Shown: in pieces, positions 27,645 through 37,061 of the stretch | How the letters are laid out: each line of letters opens with the position of its first letter | Position numbering within the stretch: the stretch's first letter is position 1 | Assembly: GCF_003458415.1 (NCBI RefSeq) | Contig: NZ_QRUF01000001.1 | Coordinates: 160,823 to 224,822 of the forward strand | From: Collinsella sp. AF25-2LB | Lineage (GTDB): Bacteria > Actinomycetota > Coriobacteriia > Coriobacteriales > Coriobacteriaceae | DNA length: 64,000 nucleotides | Direction: 5' to 3' | Notes under the pieces: generated by a model | The model's input: the letters and a program-made list of their open reading frames with translations, nothing else | Told to the model about the DNA's origin: nothing | The model's database searches: none | Program-made: the position numbers and the translations under genes

Positions 27645-27681
27645 AAGGGTCCCGGCTGGATATTCCGGCTGGGACCCTTTT
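27645..27681 (+). terminator. Terminator of the rubredoxin gene
   Basis: AAGGGTCCC (27645-27653) pairs with GGGACCCTT (27671-27679), followed by TT. A degenerate half of the 59-bp palindrome family (right arm only, 27713-27729) lies shortly after. Confidence 0.75.
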
Positions 27682-27757
27682 GATTTATCTGACGGTTTAA
27701 AACGGCCTTACGTGTTACAGATTGAGACGTTATATCTGGACAGCCACGCTATCCCAA

Positions 27758-29014
27758 TTACATCCCCGTTAGCAGCACGATGTCGAGAATCGTCACGATG
27801 ACGCCGATCCCTACGAGCAGCGCGTTGAGCGGGCGCGAGTTGGCGTATTTGCCCATAACGCGGGGCGAACTGGTGAGTCGTATGAGCACAAAGACCGTAA
27901 TCGGCAACTGAAGCGACAACAATGCCTGACTCCAGATGAGACCCTCAAAAGGATTCGGGACGATCAGGCACGCCGCCACTGCGCCGACGAAACAGACCGC
28001 CACTCCAATCGATGAGTGCCGGTCGTGGATGTCGTATTCCTCGTCGAACATGCCCGCGGTGATGGTTCCCGCCGCCATGCCCGCTGTCACGCTGCTCGAT
28101 AGTCCCGCGAACAGCAGCGCTACCGCAAAGATGGTCGAGCTCGCCGGGCCCAAGATGGGGGAGAGCGTGGCCGCTGCGACGGCGAGGTCGTCTACGACAA
28201 TGCCGTGCGCAAAGAAGGTCGTTGCGGCCAGGATGACCATGGCCGAGTTGATCGCCCAGCCCACGCCCATCGAAAAGAGCGTGTCGAAGAGCTCATAGCG
28301 CAGACGCTCTTCGATAACCTGCTCGCCTTGGCCTTCGAAGTGCATGGATTGGATGACCTCGGAGTGCAGGAAGAGGTTGTGGGGCATAACGACCGCGCCT
28401 AGGACACTTACGATAATCGCGGCCGAGCCGGTGGGCATACGGGGTGTGATCCAGCTTGTGGCGGCTTGCGGCCAGTCGACGTTGACTAGTGCAAGCTCGG
28501 CCAAAAACGAAAGTCCTACCACGCCCACGAAGGCGATGATCCATCGCTCGGCGCGTTTGTAGGAGCTTGTCATGAGCATGGCAATCGATGCCGCCGCGAC
28601 GATGACGCAGCCGGCGCGTACGGGCAGGCCAAAGAGCATTTGAAGCGCGATCGCACCGCCCAGGACTTCGGCCATGGCGGTGGCGATGGTCGCGAGGTAG
28701 GCGCTGGCGAGCACCGTGCGCCCAACGAAGCGGGGGAGAAAGCGGGTCGTGGCCTCGGCAAGGCAGGCGCCCGTGGCGATGCCCAGGTGCGCCGCGTTGT
28801 GCTGCAAGACGATCAGCATAATCGTGGACAGCGTGACGATCCACAGCAGCGCGTAGCCAAACTGCGAGCCCGCGGCCATATTGGAGGCCCAGTTGCCCGG
28901 GTCGATAAAGCCGACGGTCACGAGCAATCCGGGGCCGATATGCCGTGCGATGTCGAGTCCTCCGTGACCGCCGGTGCGTCGGGAGCCAAAATGATGTTTG
29001 AGATGGTTGATCAT
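27758..29014 (-). CDS. Nramp-family divalent metal transporter
   Basis: 418 residues with 11 likely membrane segments. Metal-binding residues are present: DPGNW in the first helix (about residue 38) and GAVVMPHN in the sixth (about 206), where Met marks selection for Mn2+/Fe2+ rather than Mg2+. The ATG at 29014 has GGAG upstream. It is convergent with the rubredoxin gene. No Fur- or MntR-like gene lies nearby. Confidence 0.93.
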   Translation of the reverse strand: MINHLKHHFGSRRTGGHGGLDIARHIGPGLLVTVGFIDPGNWASNMAAGSQFGYALLWIVTLSTIMLIVLQHNAAHLGIATGACLAEATTRFLPRFVGRTVLASAYLATIATAMAEVLGGAIALQMLFGLPVRAGCVIVAAASIAMLMTSSYKRAERWIIAFVGVVGLSFLAELALVNVDWPQAATSWITPRMPTGSAAIIVSVLGAVVMPHNLFLHSEVIQSMHFEGQGEQVIEERLRYELFDTLFSMGVGWAINSAMVILAATTFFAHGIVVDDLAVAAATLSPILGPASSTIFAVALLFAGLSSSVTAGMAAGTITAGMFDEEYDIHDRHSSIGVAVCFVGAVAACLIVPNPFEGLIWSQALLSLQLPITVFVLIRLTSSPRVMGKYANSRPLNALLVGIGVIVTILDIVLLTGM

Positions 29015-29135
29015 GGTGCGCTCCTGCGTGCCGTTTGCTTGACGCCGGAAAGGATACCCGTTTTAGGCTCAAAAGTTAATCAAGACTAACAAAATTGCTG
29101 TATTTGAATAGGATGGTGAAAGGGAGTTGCCGAAA

Positions 29136-29274
29136 TGTCTTGATCTGTAACAACTAGGGATGGAAATTGGGTCTAGGTGTTACAGATCAAGACAGGAAGA
29201 AATGGTCCTATGGAAAATCTCGATCTGCAACAGCTGGCCGCCAAAACCGGCCCTTCGTGTTACAGATTGAGATG
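29136..29274. repeat. Two 59-bp palindrome units (29136-29194, 29216-29274)
   Basis: Unit 29136 has perfect 17-bp arms (TGTCTTGATCTGTAACA and its complement), in which both arms carry matching changes from the family consensus TGTCTCGATCTGTAACA. Unit 29216 starts 80 bp later and is more diverged. They lie in the 443-bp gap between the Nramp gene and gltB, which otherwise holds only the gltB promoter. Confidence 0.85.
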
Positions 29275-29457
29275 TTTGAAACGGCGAGCTTACGGGCCGA
29301 ACATGGGGTCCTTGTTGTCGCCCTTGAGGTCGGTGGCACCCACTCGTAGGGTGTGCGTTACGCGATTGTTTCGAAACGGGCGGGAAACACAACGGGCCGG
29401 CGATGCACCTAGTATGCCTATTCAACTGACTGTCTAAATATCTAGGGGAGGATCGCG

Positions 29458-32400
29458 ATGCAGGCAGATTCCGCTCAGCAGCAGGGCCTTTATCGCCCCG
29501 AATTCGACCACGATGCATGTGGCATCGGCGCGCTTGCCGATATCAACGGCGAGCGCCATCACCAGATTCTGGACGATGCGCTGTCCATTCTGGTCAACTT
29601 GGAGCACCGCGGCGGTACGGGACTCGAGAAGAATACCGGCGACGGCGCCGGCATCCTGTTTCAGGTCCCGCATCACTTTTTCCGCAAAGAGGCTCAAAAG
29701 TGCGGCCAGATTCTGCCGGCAGAGGGCGACTATGGCGTGGCCATGCTGTTCTTCCCGCAGGACGACAAGGGCGTAGAGGATGCCCGTCGCGTGTTTGAGG
29801 AGGGCTGCGCCGAGGCCGGCGTGCCGCTGCTCTTTTGGCGCGAGGTGCCCGTCGACCCGCACGACCTGGGCGAGACGGCCCGCGCCTGCATGCCTACTAT
29901 CCTGCAGGCTTTCCTGGGCCGTCCGGACGACACGCTCGCCGGCGATGCCTTTGAGCGTCGCCTGTACGTGTGCCGCCGCACCATCGAAAAGAAGGCCGAC
30001 GCTGAGTTCGCCCTGCGCGACAAGATCTTCTATGTGTGCTCCATGAGCTCGCGCACCATCGTGTACAAAGGTATGCTGGTCGCCACGCAGATGCGCCGTT
30101 TCTTCATCGACCTCAACGACGCCGCTGTCAAAACGGCCGTGGCGCTCGTCCACTCGCGCTACTCCACCAACACCACGCCCAGCTGGGAGCGCGCACATCC
30201 CAACCGCTTTATCATCCACAACGGCGAGATCAACACCCTCAAGGGCAACGTCAACTGGATTCGCGCCCGCGAACCCAACCTGTACAGCCCCGTGCTGCAG
30301 CACGATCTTGAGCGCGTGATGCCCATCATCAACCGCGAGGGCTCCGACTCCGCGATTCTGGACAATGTGCTTGAGTTTTTGGTCATGAACGGTCGCCCGC
30401 TTACACGTGCCGCGTCCATGCTGCTGCCCGAGCCGTGGGACCACAACGACAATCTGAGCGAGGAACGCCGCGCCTACGACGCCTACCAGTCCATGCTCAT
30501 GGAGCCGTGGGATGGCCCGGCGGCCATCGCCTTTACCGACGGTCGCACGCTGGGTGCCGCCCTCGACCGTAACGGCCTGCGTCCCGCCCGCTACTATGTG
30601 ACGCGCGACGGTCGCTTTATGCTGGCAAGCGAGGTGGGCACCATCGAGGTGAGCCCCGAGAACATCCTGACGAGCGGCTGTCTGGGGCCGGGCCAGATGC
30701 TCGAGGTCGATTTTGCCCGCGGCCGCGTGATCTACAACGACGAGCTGCGCGCCCGCTATGCCAAGGAAAAGCCCTACCGTGATTGGATTGCCGAGGAGAC
30801 GCTGACCGTTGACGCGCTCGATGAGCCCGTTGCGGCAACACCCGCCGAGGACGACGAGGTGCCCGCCGCCGTGCGCATGGCCAAGCTCGGGTATCACTGG
30901 GATGATGTTGACGAAGTCGTGCGTCCCATGGCCCAGCAGGGCAAGGCGCCGCTCGCCTCGATGGGTATCGATGCGCCGCTGGCCTGCCTGTCCAAGAAGA
31001 CGCGCTCGTTCTTCGACTACTTCTATCAGCTGTTCGCTCAGGTCACGAACCCGCCGATCGACGCTCTTCGCGAGCATATGGTCACCTCGACCACGCTCTA
31101 CCTGGGCAACCACGGCAACCTGCTCGAGGACTCCCGTACGGCCTGCCAGCTGGTGCGCCTGGAGCGTCCGCTGCTGAGCGAGGAGGAGTTCGACCGCATT
31201 TGCGCCATCGACCGCGTGGGCTTTAAGACCCGCCGTTTCCGTGCCGTCTACCGCCGCGATGCCGGCGAGGGTGCGCTGCAGGCTGCGCTCAAGCAGCTTG
31301 CAGAGGACGTTGAGGCTGCGGTCTGCGACGGCGTGAACATCGTGGTGTTGAGCGATCGTGCCGCTGCGGGCGAGGTGCCCGTACCGTCGCTGCTCGCCGT
31401 GGGCTGCGTGCACAACCACCTGATTCGCGCCGGCGTGCGTACCTTTGCCGACATCGTGGTGGAGTGCGGCGACGCCGTGTCCCCGCACGACTTTGCTGCA
31501 CTGGTGGGCTACTCCGCGAGCGGCATCTATCCGTACAACGCACATGCGTGCATCCGCGATCTGGCGGCACGCGGCGACCTGGACGTGACGGCCGAGCAGG
31601 GCATCGCCAACTACAACAAGGCTGCGACCGCCGGCATCGTTTCCATCATGTCCAAGATGGGCATCTCCACGGTGCAGAGCTACCATTCGGCGCAGATCTT
31701 CGAGGCCGTGGGCTTCACTCCGGAGTTCGTCAACGCGTACTTCGCCGGCACGTTGAGCCGTGTGGGCGGTATGGGTGTCGAGGACGTCGAGCGCGAGCAG
31801 AATGAGCGCTACGACGCCGCGCTCGCTATCCTTAAGAGCCCGGCTCCCGATCAGCTGCCCACGCTGGGTCTGACCAAGTGGCGCCCGCTCGGCGGCGAGG
31901 ATCACCTTATCGACCCGCAGACCGTCTACCTGCTGCAGACCGCCTGCCGCGAGGACAGCTACGACACCTTTAAGGAGTACAGCGCCCGCCTGCACCGCAC
32001 CGGCCGTGCCGTGCGCCTGCGTGACCTGCTGGACTTTAATGCCAACGGTCGCACGCCGGTTTCGCTCGACGAGGTGGAGCCCGCGCTCAACATCGTCCGC
32101 CGCTTTAACACCGGCGCCATGTCGTACGGTTCCATCAGCAAAGAGGCACACGAGTGCATGGCCATCGCCATGAACCGCCTGCACGGCCGTTCCAATTCCG
32201 GCGAGGGCGGCGAGGATCCGCGTCGCGAGACCCCACTGGCTAACGGTGACTCCAAGAACTCCGCGATCAAGCAGGTAGCAAGTGCGCGATTTGGCGTGAC
32301 GAGCCGCTACCTGTGCAGCGCCTTCGAGATTCAGATCAAGATGGCCCAGGGCGCCAAGCCCGGCGAGGGCGGTCACCTGCCCGGCAGGAAGGTCTACCCC

Positions 32401-34155
32401 TGGATTGCCGAGGTCCGTCAGTCCACGCCCGGCATCGGCCTGATCTCGCCTCCGCCGCACCACGACATCTACTCCATCGAGGACCTGGCAGAGCTGATCT
32501 TTGACCTTAAGAACGCCAACCCCGGCGCGCGCGTGTCGGTCAAGCTGGTCAGCGAGGCCGGCGTCGGCACCATCGCCACCGGCGTGGCCAAGGGCGCTGC
32601 CGACAAGATTTTGATCAGCGGCCACAATGGCGGCTCGGGTGCCGCTGCGCGCGACTCTATCTGGCACGCGGGTCTGCCGCTGGAGCTTGGCCTTGCCGAG
32701 GCCCAGCAGACGCTGCTGCAAAACGGTTTGCGCTCACGCGTGGTGCTCGAGGCCGATGGCAAGCTCATGGACGGCACCGACGTCGCCGTCGCCTGCCTGC
32801 TGGGTGCCGAGGAGTTTGGCTTTGCGACCATGCCGCTCATCTCGATGGGCTGCCTCATGCAGCGCGACTGCCAGCAGGATACCTGCCCGGCCGGCATCGC
32901 TACGCAAAACTGCCGCCTGCGTCGCGGCTTCCGCGGCAAGCCAGAGCACGTCGAGCACTTTATGCTCTTTGTTGCCGAGCAGCTGCGCGAGGTCATGGCG
33001 AGCCTGGGCTTCCGCACCGTCGACGAGATGGTCGGCCATCCCAAGTGCCTGCGCCAGATCGAGGTCCCGGGCAACCGCAAGGCCAACCTGCTCGATCTGT
33101 CGCCCGTGCTGGCAAGCGCGACCTGTGAGTTTGGTGCCCACATCCCGGGCGCCGACGGCCGTCACTTCCTGCCCCAGATGGCTGCGGACAGCGAGCTCGA
33201 TAAGACGCTCGACTCCACGTTGTTTGTGCCCTATACGGCCGATGCCCGTGCGCACCTGCGTCCGATTCGCTTTCGCGCCGATATCGCCAACGTCAACCGC
33301 TGCGTGGGCACCATCTTGGGCAACGCGGTGACCAAGGCGCATCCCGAGGGCCTGCCCGCCGGCTCCATCACCATCGATTGCGATGGTTCGGCCGGTCAGA
33401 GCTTTGGCGCCTTCCTGCCGCGCGGCATTACGCTCAACGTGTGCGGCGACGCCAACGACTACTTTGGCAAGGGCCTTTCGGGCGGCGAGGTGTCGGTGCG
33501 CCCCAACCCGCATGCGACCTACAAGTTCGACGAGAACATCATCGTGGGCAACGTTGCGTTCTTTGGCGCTACGAGCGGTCGCGGCTTCATTAACGGCCTG
33601 GCCGGCCAGCGCTTTGGCGTACGCAACTCCGGTGCCACCGTGGTGGTCGAGGGCTGCGGCAACCATGGCTGCGAGTACATGACGGGAGGTCTGGCGCTCA
33701 TCCTGGGCGAGGTCGGGCAGAACTTCGCCGCCGGCATGACGGGCGGCGTGGCTTACGTCTTTGACCAGTACGGCACGCTCGATGCCCGTGTGAACCACGA
33801 GAGCGTTGAGCTTAAAGCCCCGACGGCCGGTGAGCTGGCGCAGATTCGCGAGCTCATCCAGGAGCACGTGGACGCGACGCAGAGCCCGCGCGGCATTAAG
33901 CTGCTCTACAGCTTTGAGACGATGAGCAAGCACTTTGTGAAGGTCATTCCAACCGAGTACGAGCGCGTGCTGGCGATTGTCGCCGCCGCCGAGGCCGTCG
34001 GCAAGACGCATGAGCAGGCCGAGGAGCTGGCGTTTGACATTGTGACCGGTCGCGCCGACGCCGCCGATGTCGCTCGCTTTGATGTGGCGGGTGGTGTCGC
34101 TGGCGCTGTGCCCGCCGCCGCCAGCTCTGTTGCTTCGACCAAGAAGGAGGCGTAA
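29458..34155 (+). CDS. gltB: Glutamate synthase, large subunit
   Basis: 1565 residues. The mature N-terminal nucleophile is the Cys in HDACGIGAL (residue 21), so the first 20 residues are a propeptide to be removed. Next come the glutaminase domain (about 21-440), the central domain, the FMN-binding synthase domain with the 3Fe-4S cysteines in CLMQRDCQQDTCPAG (about residue 1135-1150), and the right-handed beta-helix of GXGXG repeats (GLSGGEVSV, GNVAFFGATSGRGF, and so on). It transfers the amide of glutamine to 2-oxoglutarate. GGGGAGGAT precedes the ATG. The small subunit gene follows after 5 bp. Confidence 0.98.
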   Translation: MQADSAQQQGLYRPEFDHDACGIGALADINGERHHQILDDALSILVNLEHRGGTGLEKNTGDGAGILFQVPHHFFRKEAQKCGQILPAEGDYGVAMLFFPQDDKGVEDARRVFEEGCAEAGVPLLFWREVPVDPHDLGETARACMPTILQAFLGRPDDTLAGDAFERRLYVCRRTIEKKADAEFALRDKIFYVCSMSSRTIVYKGMLVATQMRRFFIDLNDAAVKTAVALVHSRYSTNTTPSWERAHPNRFIIHNGEINTLKGNVNWIRAREPNLYSPVLQHDLERVMPIINREGSDSAILDNVLEFLVMNGRPLTRAASMLLPEPWDHNDNLSEERRAYDAYQSMLMEPWDGPAAIAFTDGRTLGAALDRNGLRPARYYVTRDGRFMLASEVGTIEVSPENILTSGCLGPGQMLEVDFARGRVIYNDELRARYAKEKPYRDWIAEETLTVDALDEPVAATPAEDDEVPAAVRMAKLGYHWDDVDEVVRPMAQQGKAPLASMGIDAPLACLSKKTRSFFDYFYQLFAQVTNPPIDALREHMVTSTTLYLGNHGNLLEDSRTACQLVRLERPLLSEEEFDRICAIDRVGFKTRRFRAVYRRDAGEGALQAALKQLAEDVEAAVCDGVNIVVLSDRAAAGEVPVPSLLAVGCVHNHLIRAGVRTFADIVVECGDAVSPHDFAALVGYSASGIYPYNAHACIRDLAARGDLDVTAEQGIANYNKAATAGIVSIMSKMGISTVQSYHSAQIFEAVGFTPEFVNAYFAGTLSRVGGMGVEDVEREQNERYDAALAILKSPAPDQLPTLGLTKWRPLGGEDHLIDPQTVYLLQTACREDSYDTFKEYSARLHRTGRAVRLRDLLDFNANGRTPVSLDEVEPALNIVRRFNTGAMSYGSISKEAHECMAIAMNRLHGRSNSGEGGEDPRRETPLANGDSKNSAIKQVASARFGVTSRYLCSAFEIQIKMAQGAKPGEGGHLPGRKVYPWIAEVRQSTPGIGLISPPPHHDIYSIEDLAELIFDLKNANPGARVSVKLVSEAGVGTIATGVAKGAADKILISGHNGGSGAAARDSIWHAGLPLELGLAEAQQTLLQNGLRSRVVLEADGKLMDGTDVAVACLLGAEEFGFATMPLISMGCLMQRDCQQDTCPAGIATQNCRLRRGFRGKPEHVEHFMLFVAEQLREVMASLGFRTVDEMVGHPKCLRQIEVPGNRKANLLDLSPVLASATCEFGAHIPGADGRHFLPQMAADSELDKTLDSTLFVPYTADARAHLRPIRFRADIANVNRCVGTILGNAVTKAHPEGLPAGSITIDCDGSAGQSFGAFLPRGITLNVCGDANDYFGKGLSGGEVSVRPNPHATYKFDENIIVGNVAFFGATSGRGFINGLAGQRFGVRNSGATVVVEGCGNHGCEYMTGGLALILGEVGQNFAAGMTGGVAYVFDQYGTLDARVNHESVELKAPTAGELAQIRELIQEHVDATQSPRGIKLLYSFETMSKHFVKVIPTEYERVLAIVAAAEAVGKTHEQAEELAFDIVTGRADAADVARFDVAGGVAGAVPAAASSVASTKKEA

Positions 34156-34160
34156 GTGCC

Positions 34161-35642
34161 ATGGGTAAGCCCGGTGCTTTTCTTGATATCGATCGCGTGA
34201 CCCACGAGCTTCGTCCCGTGGAGGAGCGCAGCCATGATTTTGATCCGCTGTACGTGGAGCTCGATGACGATGCACGTCGCGCCCAGGCGAGCCGTTGCAT
34301 GATGTGCGGCGTGGCGTTTTGCCAGATGGGCGCGAGCTTTGGCAAGGCACGCCCGAGCGGCTGCCCGCTGCACAACCTGATTCCCGAGTGGAATGAGCTG
34401 GTGTACCGCGGCCGCTGGGACGAGGCTGCCGAGCGTCTGTCGCTCACCTCGCCCATGCCCGAGTTCACGAGTCGCGTGTGCCCGGCGCTGTGCGAGGCCG
34501 CATGCAACTTGGGGTCGGTCGACGGTCAGCCCACGACGATCCATGACAACGAGCGTGCGATCAGCGACCACGAATGGGCAAACGGTGGCCCGCGTCGCTT
34601 TGAGCCGGCGGGGGAGGGCGCACCCACGGTCGCCGTGGTGGGCTCCGGTCCTGCTGGTCTGGTGGCAGCATGGGAGCTCGCGCGTCGCGGCGCCCGCGTG
34701 ACGGTGTTTGAGCGTGACGACCGTCCGGGCGGTTTGCTTATGTATGGCATTCCCAACATGAAGCTCGGGAAGTCCGTGGTCGAGCGTCGCGTGGCGCTCA
34801 TGCGCGAGCTGGGCATTGTGTTTGAGCTGAGCGCAGATGTGACGGACCCTGCGGTGGCAGCCAAGCTCGATGGCTTTGACGCTGTCGTGGTGGCTGCCGG
34901 CGCTCGTGCTCCGCGTGGGCTTTCGGCTGCGAACATTGATGCCCCGGGCGTGGTGTACGCCGTGGACTACCTGACGGCTTCGACCGTCTCGGTGCTCGAT
35001 GGCGGAGAGCCCGTGGTGAACGCGTGCGGCCTGGACGTCGTGGTCATTGGCGGCGGCGATACCGGTAACGACTGCGTGGGCACCGCGGTACGTCAGGGTG
35101 CGCGCAGCGTGCGCCAGTTTGAGTTCTTGCCGGCGGCGCCTGATGCGCGCGCGGCGAGCAACCCCTGGCCGCAGTGGCCAAACGTTAAGAAGACCGACTA
35201 CGGCCAGCAGGAGGCCATCGCTGCCATGGGCGGCGAGATGCGCGCTTGGGGCGTGGATACGCTCGAGGTGCTGCTGGACAAGAAGGGCGCGGCCGCGGGC
35301 CTGCGCGTGGTCGATCTGGATTGGTCGGCTGGCAAGCCCGAGCGCATCGCGGGCTCCGAGCACGAGGTGCCGGCGCAGCTGGTGCTCATCGCCTGCGGCT
35401 TTACGGGTCCTGAGCATGGCGTGTTCGATGCGGTAGGCGTGCCTGTTGCCACCGCTGGTCGTCCGCTGCCTGTGATGGCCGTCGAGGACTCGCATCTTGC
35501 GGCGCGTGTCGACGGCGTCGCCGCGGATGCCGCGCCGGTGTATGTTGCCGGTGATGCGCGCAACGGCAGCTCGCTCGTTGTGAACGCCATGGCCGACGCC
35601 CTGGCCTGCGCTGCCGAGGTCGCCGAGGCGCTGGAGCTGTAA
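34161..35642 (+). CDS. gltD: Glutamate synthase, small subunit
   Basis: 493 residues. The N-terminal domain carries the cysteines for two 4Fe-4S clusters (CMMCGVAFC, GCPLHN, CPALCEAAC); then the FAD site VAVVGSGPAGLVAAWELA (about 155) and the NADPH site VVVIGGGDTGNDCVG (about 295). It supplies electrons from NADPH to GltB. The N-terminus PGAFLDIDR is typical. It is co-transcribed with gltB. Confidence 0.97.
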   Translation: MGKPGAFLDIDRVTHELRPVEERSHDFDPLYVELDDDARRAQASRCMMCGVAFCQMGASFGKARPSGCPLHNLIPEWNELVYRGRWDEAAERLSLTSPMPEFTSRVCPALCEAACNLGSVDGQPTTIHDNERAISDHEWANGGPRRFEPAGEGAPTVAVVGSGPAGLVAAWELARRGARVTVFERDDRPGGLLMYGIPNMKLGKSVVERRVALMRELGIVFELSADVTDPAVAAKLDGFDAVVVAAGARAPRGLSAANIDAPGVVYAVDYLTASTVSVLDGGEPVVNACGLDVVVIGGGDTGNDCVGTAVRQGARSVRQFEFLPAAPDARAASNPWPQWPNVKKTDYGQQEAIAAMGGEMRAWGVDTLEVLLDKKGAAAGLRVVDLDWSAGKPERIAGSEHEVPAQLVLIACGFTGPEHGVFDAVGVPVATAGRPLPVMAVEDSHLAARVDGVAADAAPVYVAGDARNGSSLVVNAMADALACAAEVAEALEL

Positions 35643-35994
35643 AGTAGTCATTTAAGAACGTCCCCAATGACTGGTCATTTTTGTCTAGTCGTTGGGGACA
35701 CTCTTTGCGAGCGGTTCGTTCGTTTGTCGACGCGCGAGTGTCCATTCGGCGTCTTCTTGAGCTGTGGTGCTCTGCTGTTTCTGTGGTGGCCGGGGGCGCT
35801 TGGCTCAAAAGGGCGGGTTGGCCGCCTATGTTTACCTGCGGTTTTGTTCCAGTGCGCATTTTCGGTCAAGCTTTTCGTCAAGTGTTTGGTCAGCATCTGG
35901 TTTGCAGCCGGAGGCCTATTTTGCCCGCGCTGGTCGTGGCTGCCCACCCTCCTCGTAAGCTCAAATTGAGGTCCATCAGTTTGAGGAGGATGCC
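35643..35994. other. Gene-free stretch with a hairpin
   Basis: GTCCCCAATGACT (35660-35672) pairs with AGTCGTTGGGGAC (35687-35699), probably the terminator of gltBD or a GTCCCC-type intergenic repeat. Short open frames exist on both strands (for example 35667-35969), but none has a convincing ribosome binding site or family likeness. The region close to 35985 carries the AGGAGG of the next gene. Confidence 0.6.
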
Positions 35995-36702
35995 ATGACT
36001 GATCACGCTTTAGATCGAGCGCAGCTGGCCGAAGCCGTCGGCAACGATATTGCCGACATGGCCCATTTTTGGATGCTGCGGAAGTTCCAGTTTTTGGAGC
36101 CGGCGCGTGAACAGTTCGAGATCATTGTCGACCCGTGGCTCAGCTATTGCACCGAGCCTTCGCAAAACGAAATCATGGCCTACAACATGGCATTTACCGA
36201 TTGGCTGCTCTTCGAGCGCCCCTATCGCCATGGCAAGACGTTGCTCGAGCTGTATGTTGAAGAGCCGCCGACATTGCTTTCGCCTGCCTCGCTCAAGCGG
36301 CTCGAGCAGGTACGCGACACACAGTATTTCTCGCGCTTTGGCATTTTGGACAAGGATCCTGCGAACGGCATGGTTGCGCTGAAGGATACGCGCACCGACC
36401 GTCGCTTTGATGTCTACGACCCGCATATCGTGCAAAAGGAGCATTGGAGCGACGGCGCGATTGCGGTGCGCCTCGCCTGCGTCGACGATGTCTGGCTGAC
36501 GGCGGGACAACTCTATCTGTATGACATCGCACGCCTGAGTGACACGGCGGTCGATGGGCCTGGTGCGGTGCATCCGGAGGACCTGCAGGATGGCTTTGAC
36601 ACCTTGTGCATCAGTTTCTTCTTGCGTCTGGTCCGCGACATCATGGGCGCCCAGGGGCGGTACGTAAAGTCGCTCAACATCTACGAGCAGGAGTGGGAGT
36701 AG
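35995..36702 (+). CDS. Hypothetical protein
   Basis: A 235-residue soluble, acidic protein with no recognised motif. The middle (SRFGILDKDPANGMVALKDTRTDRRFDVYDP) has a beta-rich pattern like that in some SEC-C-associated proteins: a statement of Dp..G.v.L.D..t...f.Vyd. There is no SEC-C cysteine motif. Codon use is that of core genes and AGGAGG precedes the ATG, so I take it as real. It is followed by four units of the 59-bp palindrome. Confidence 0.65.
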   Translation: MTDHALDRAQLAEAVGNDIADMAHFWMLRKFQFLEPAREQFEIIVDPWLSYCTEPSQNEIMAYNMAFTDWLLFERPYRHGKTLLELYVEEPPTLLSPASLKRLEQVRDTQYFSRFGILDKDPANGMVALKDTRTDRRFDVYDPHIVQKEHWSDGAIAVRLACVDDVWLTAGQLYLYDIARLSDTAVDGPGAVHPEDLQDGFDTLCISFFLRLVRDIMGAQGRYVKSLNIYEQEWE

Positions 36703-36737
36703 GGGATGTGACTGGCGTCGCCTGCTGCCCCTGACTT

Positions 36738-37036
36738 TGTCTCAATCTGTAACGTTTAGGGACAAAAAACCGGTCTACCTGTTACAGATCGAGACGAACG
36801 CTTGGGCGCCGCTGGTTTGTCTAAATCTGTAACGTTTGGGGGCTGGAGAACGTCTAACTGTTACAGAACGAGACGTTTGGCACCTGGTTGGGGGAATGTC
36901 TCAATCTGTAACATCTACAGGCCAAAATTCGACCTACCTGTTACAGATTGAGACAAAGGGTGGACGCGGTACCGAAAGATCTTGGTCTGTAACATCTAGC
37001 GGTCAAAAATCGGTCTTTCTGTTACAGATCGAGGCG
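36738..37036. repeat. Four 59-bp palindrome units in tandem
   Basis: Units at 36738-36796, 36818-36875, 36897-36955 and 36978-37036; starts are 79-81 bp apart. Arms follow TGTCTCGATCTGTAACA and its complement with a few changes each; centres share a loose GTTTAG..AAAA..CTACC pattern. Spacers of about 21 bp do not resemble one another. The last unit ends just before the start of the nuclease-like gene. Confidence 0.9.
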
Positions 37037-37061
37037 TTTGCCGACAGTGGCAGCGGTGACA

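Noticed and set aside
35667..35969. 100-codon frame after gltD
   Set aside because: Composition does not resemble a protein (many Cys, Trp and Phe), no ribosome binding site, and another frame of similar length runs on the opposite strand.
36738..37036. CRISPR-like array with an 80-bp period
   Set aside because: Units are palindromes with diverged arms and variable centres, not exact direct repeats with uniform spacers, and no cas gene is near.
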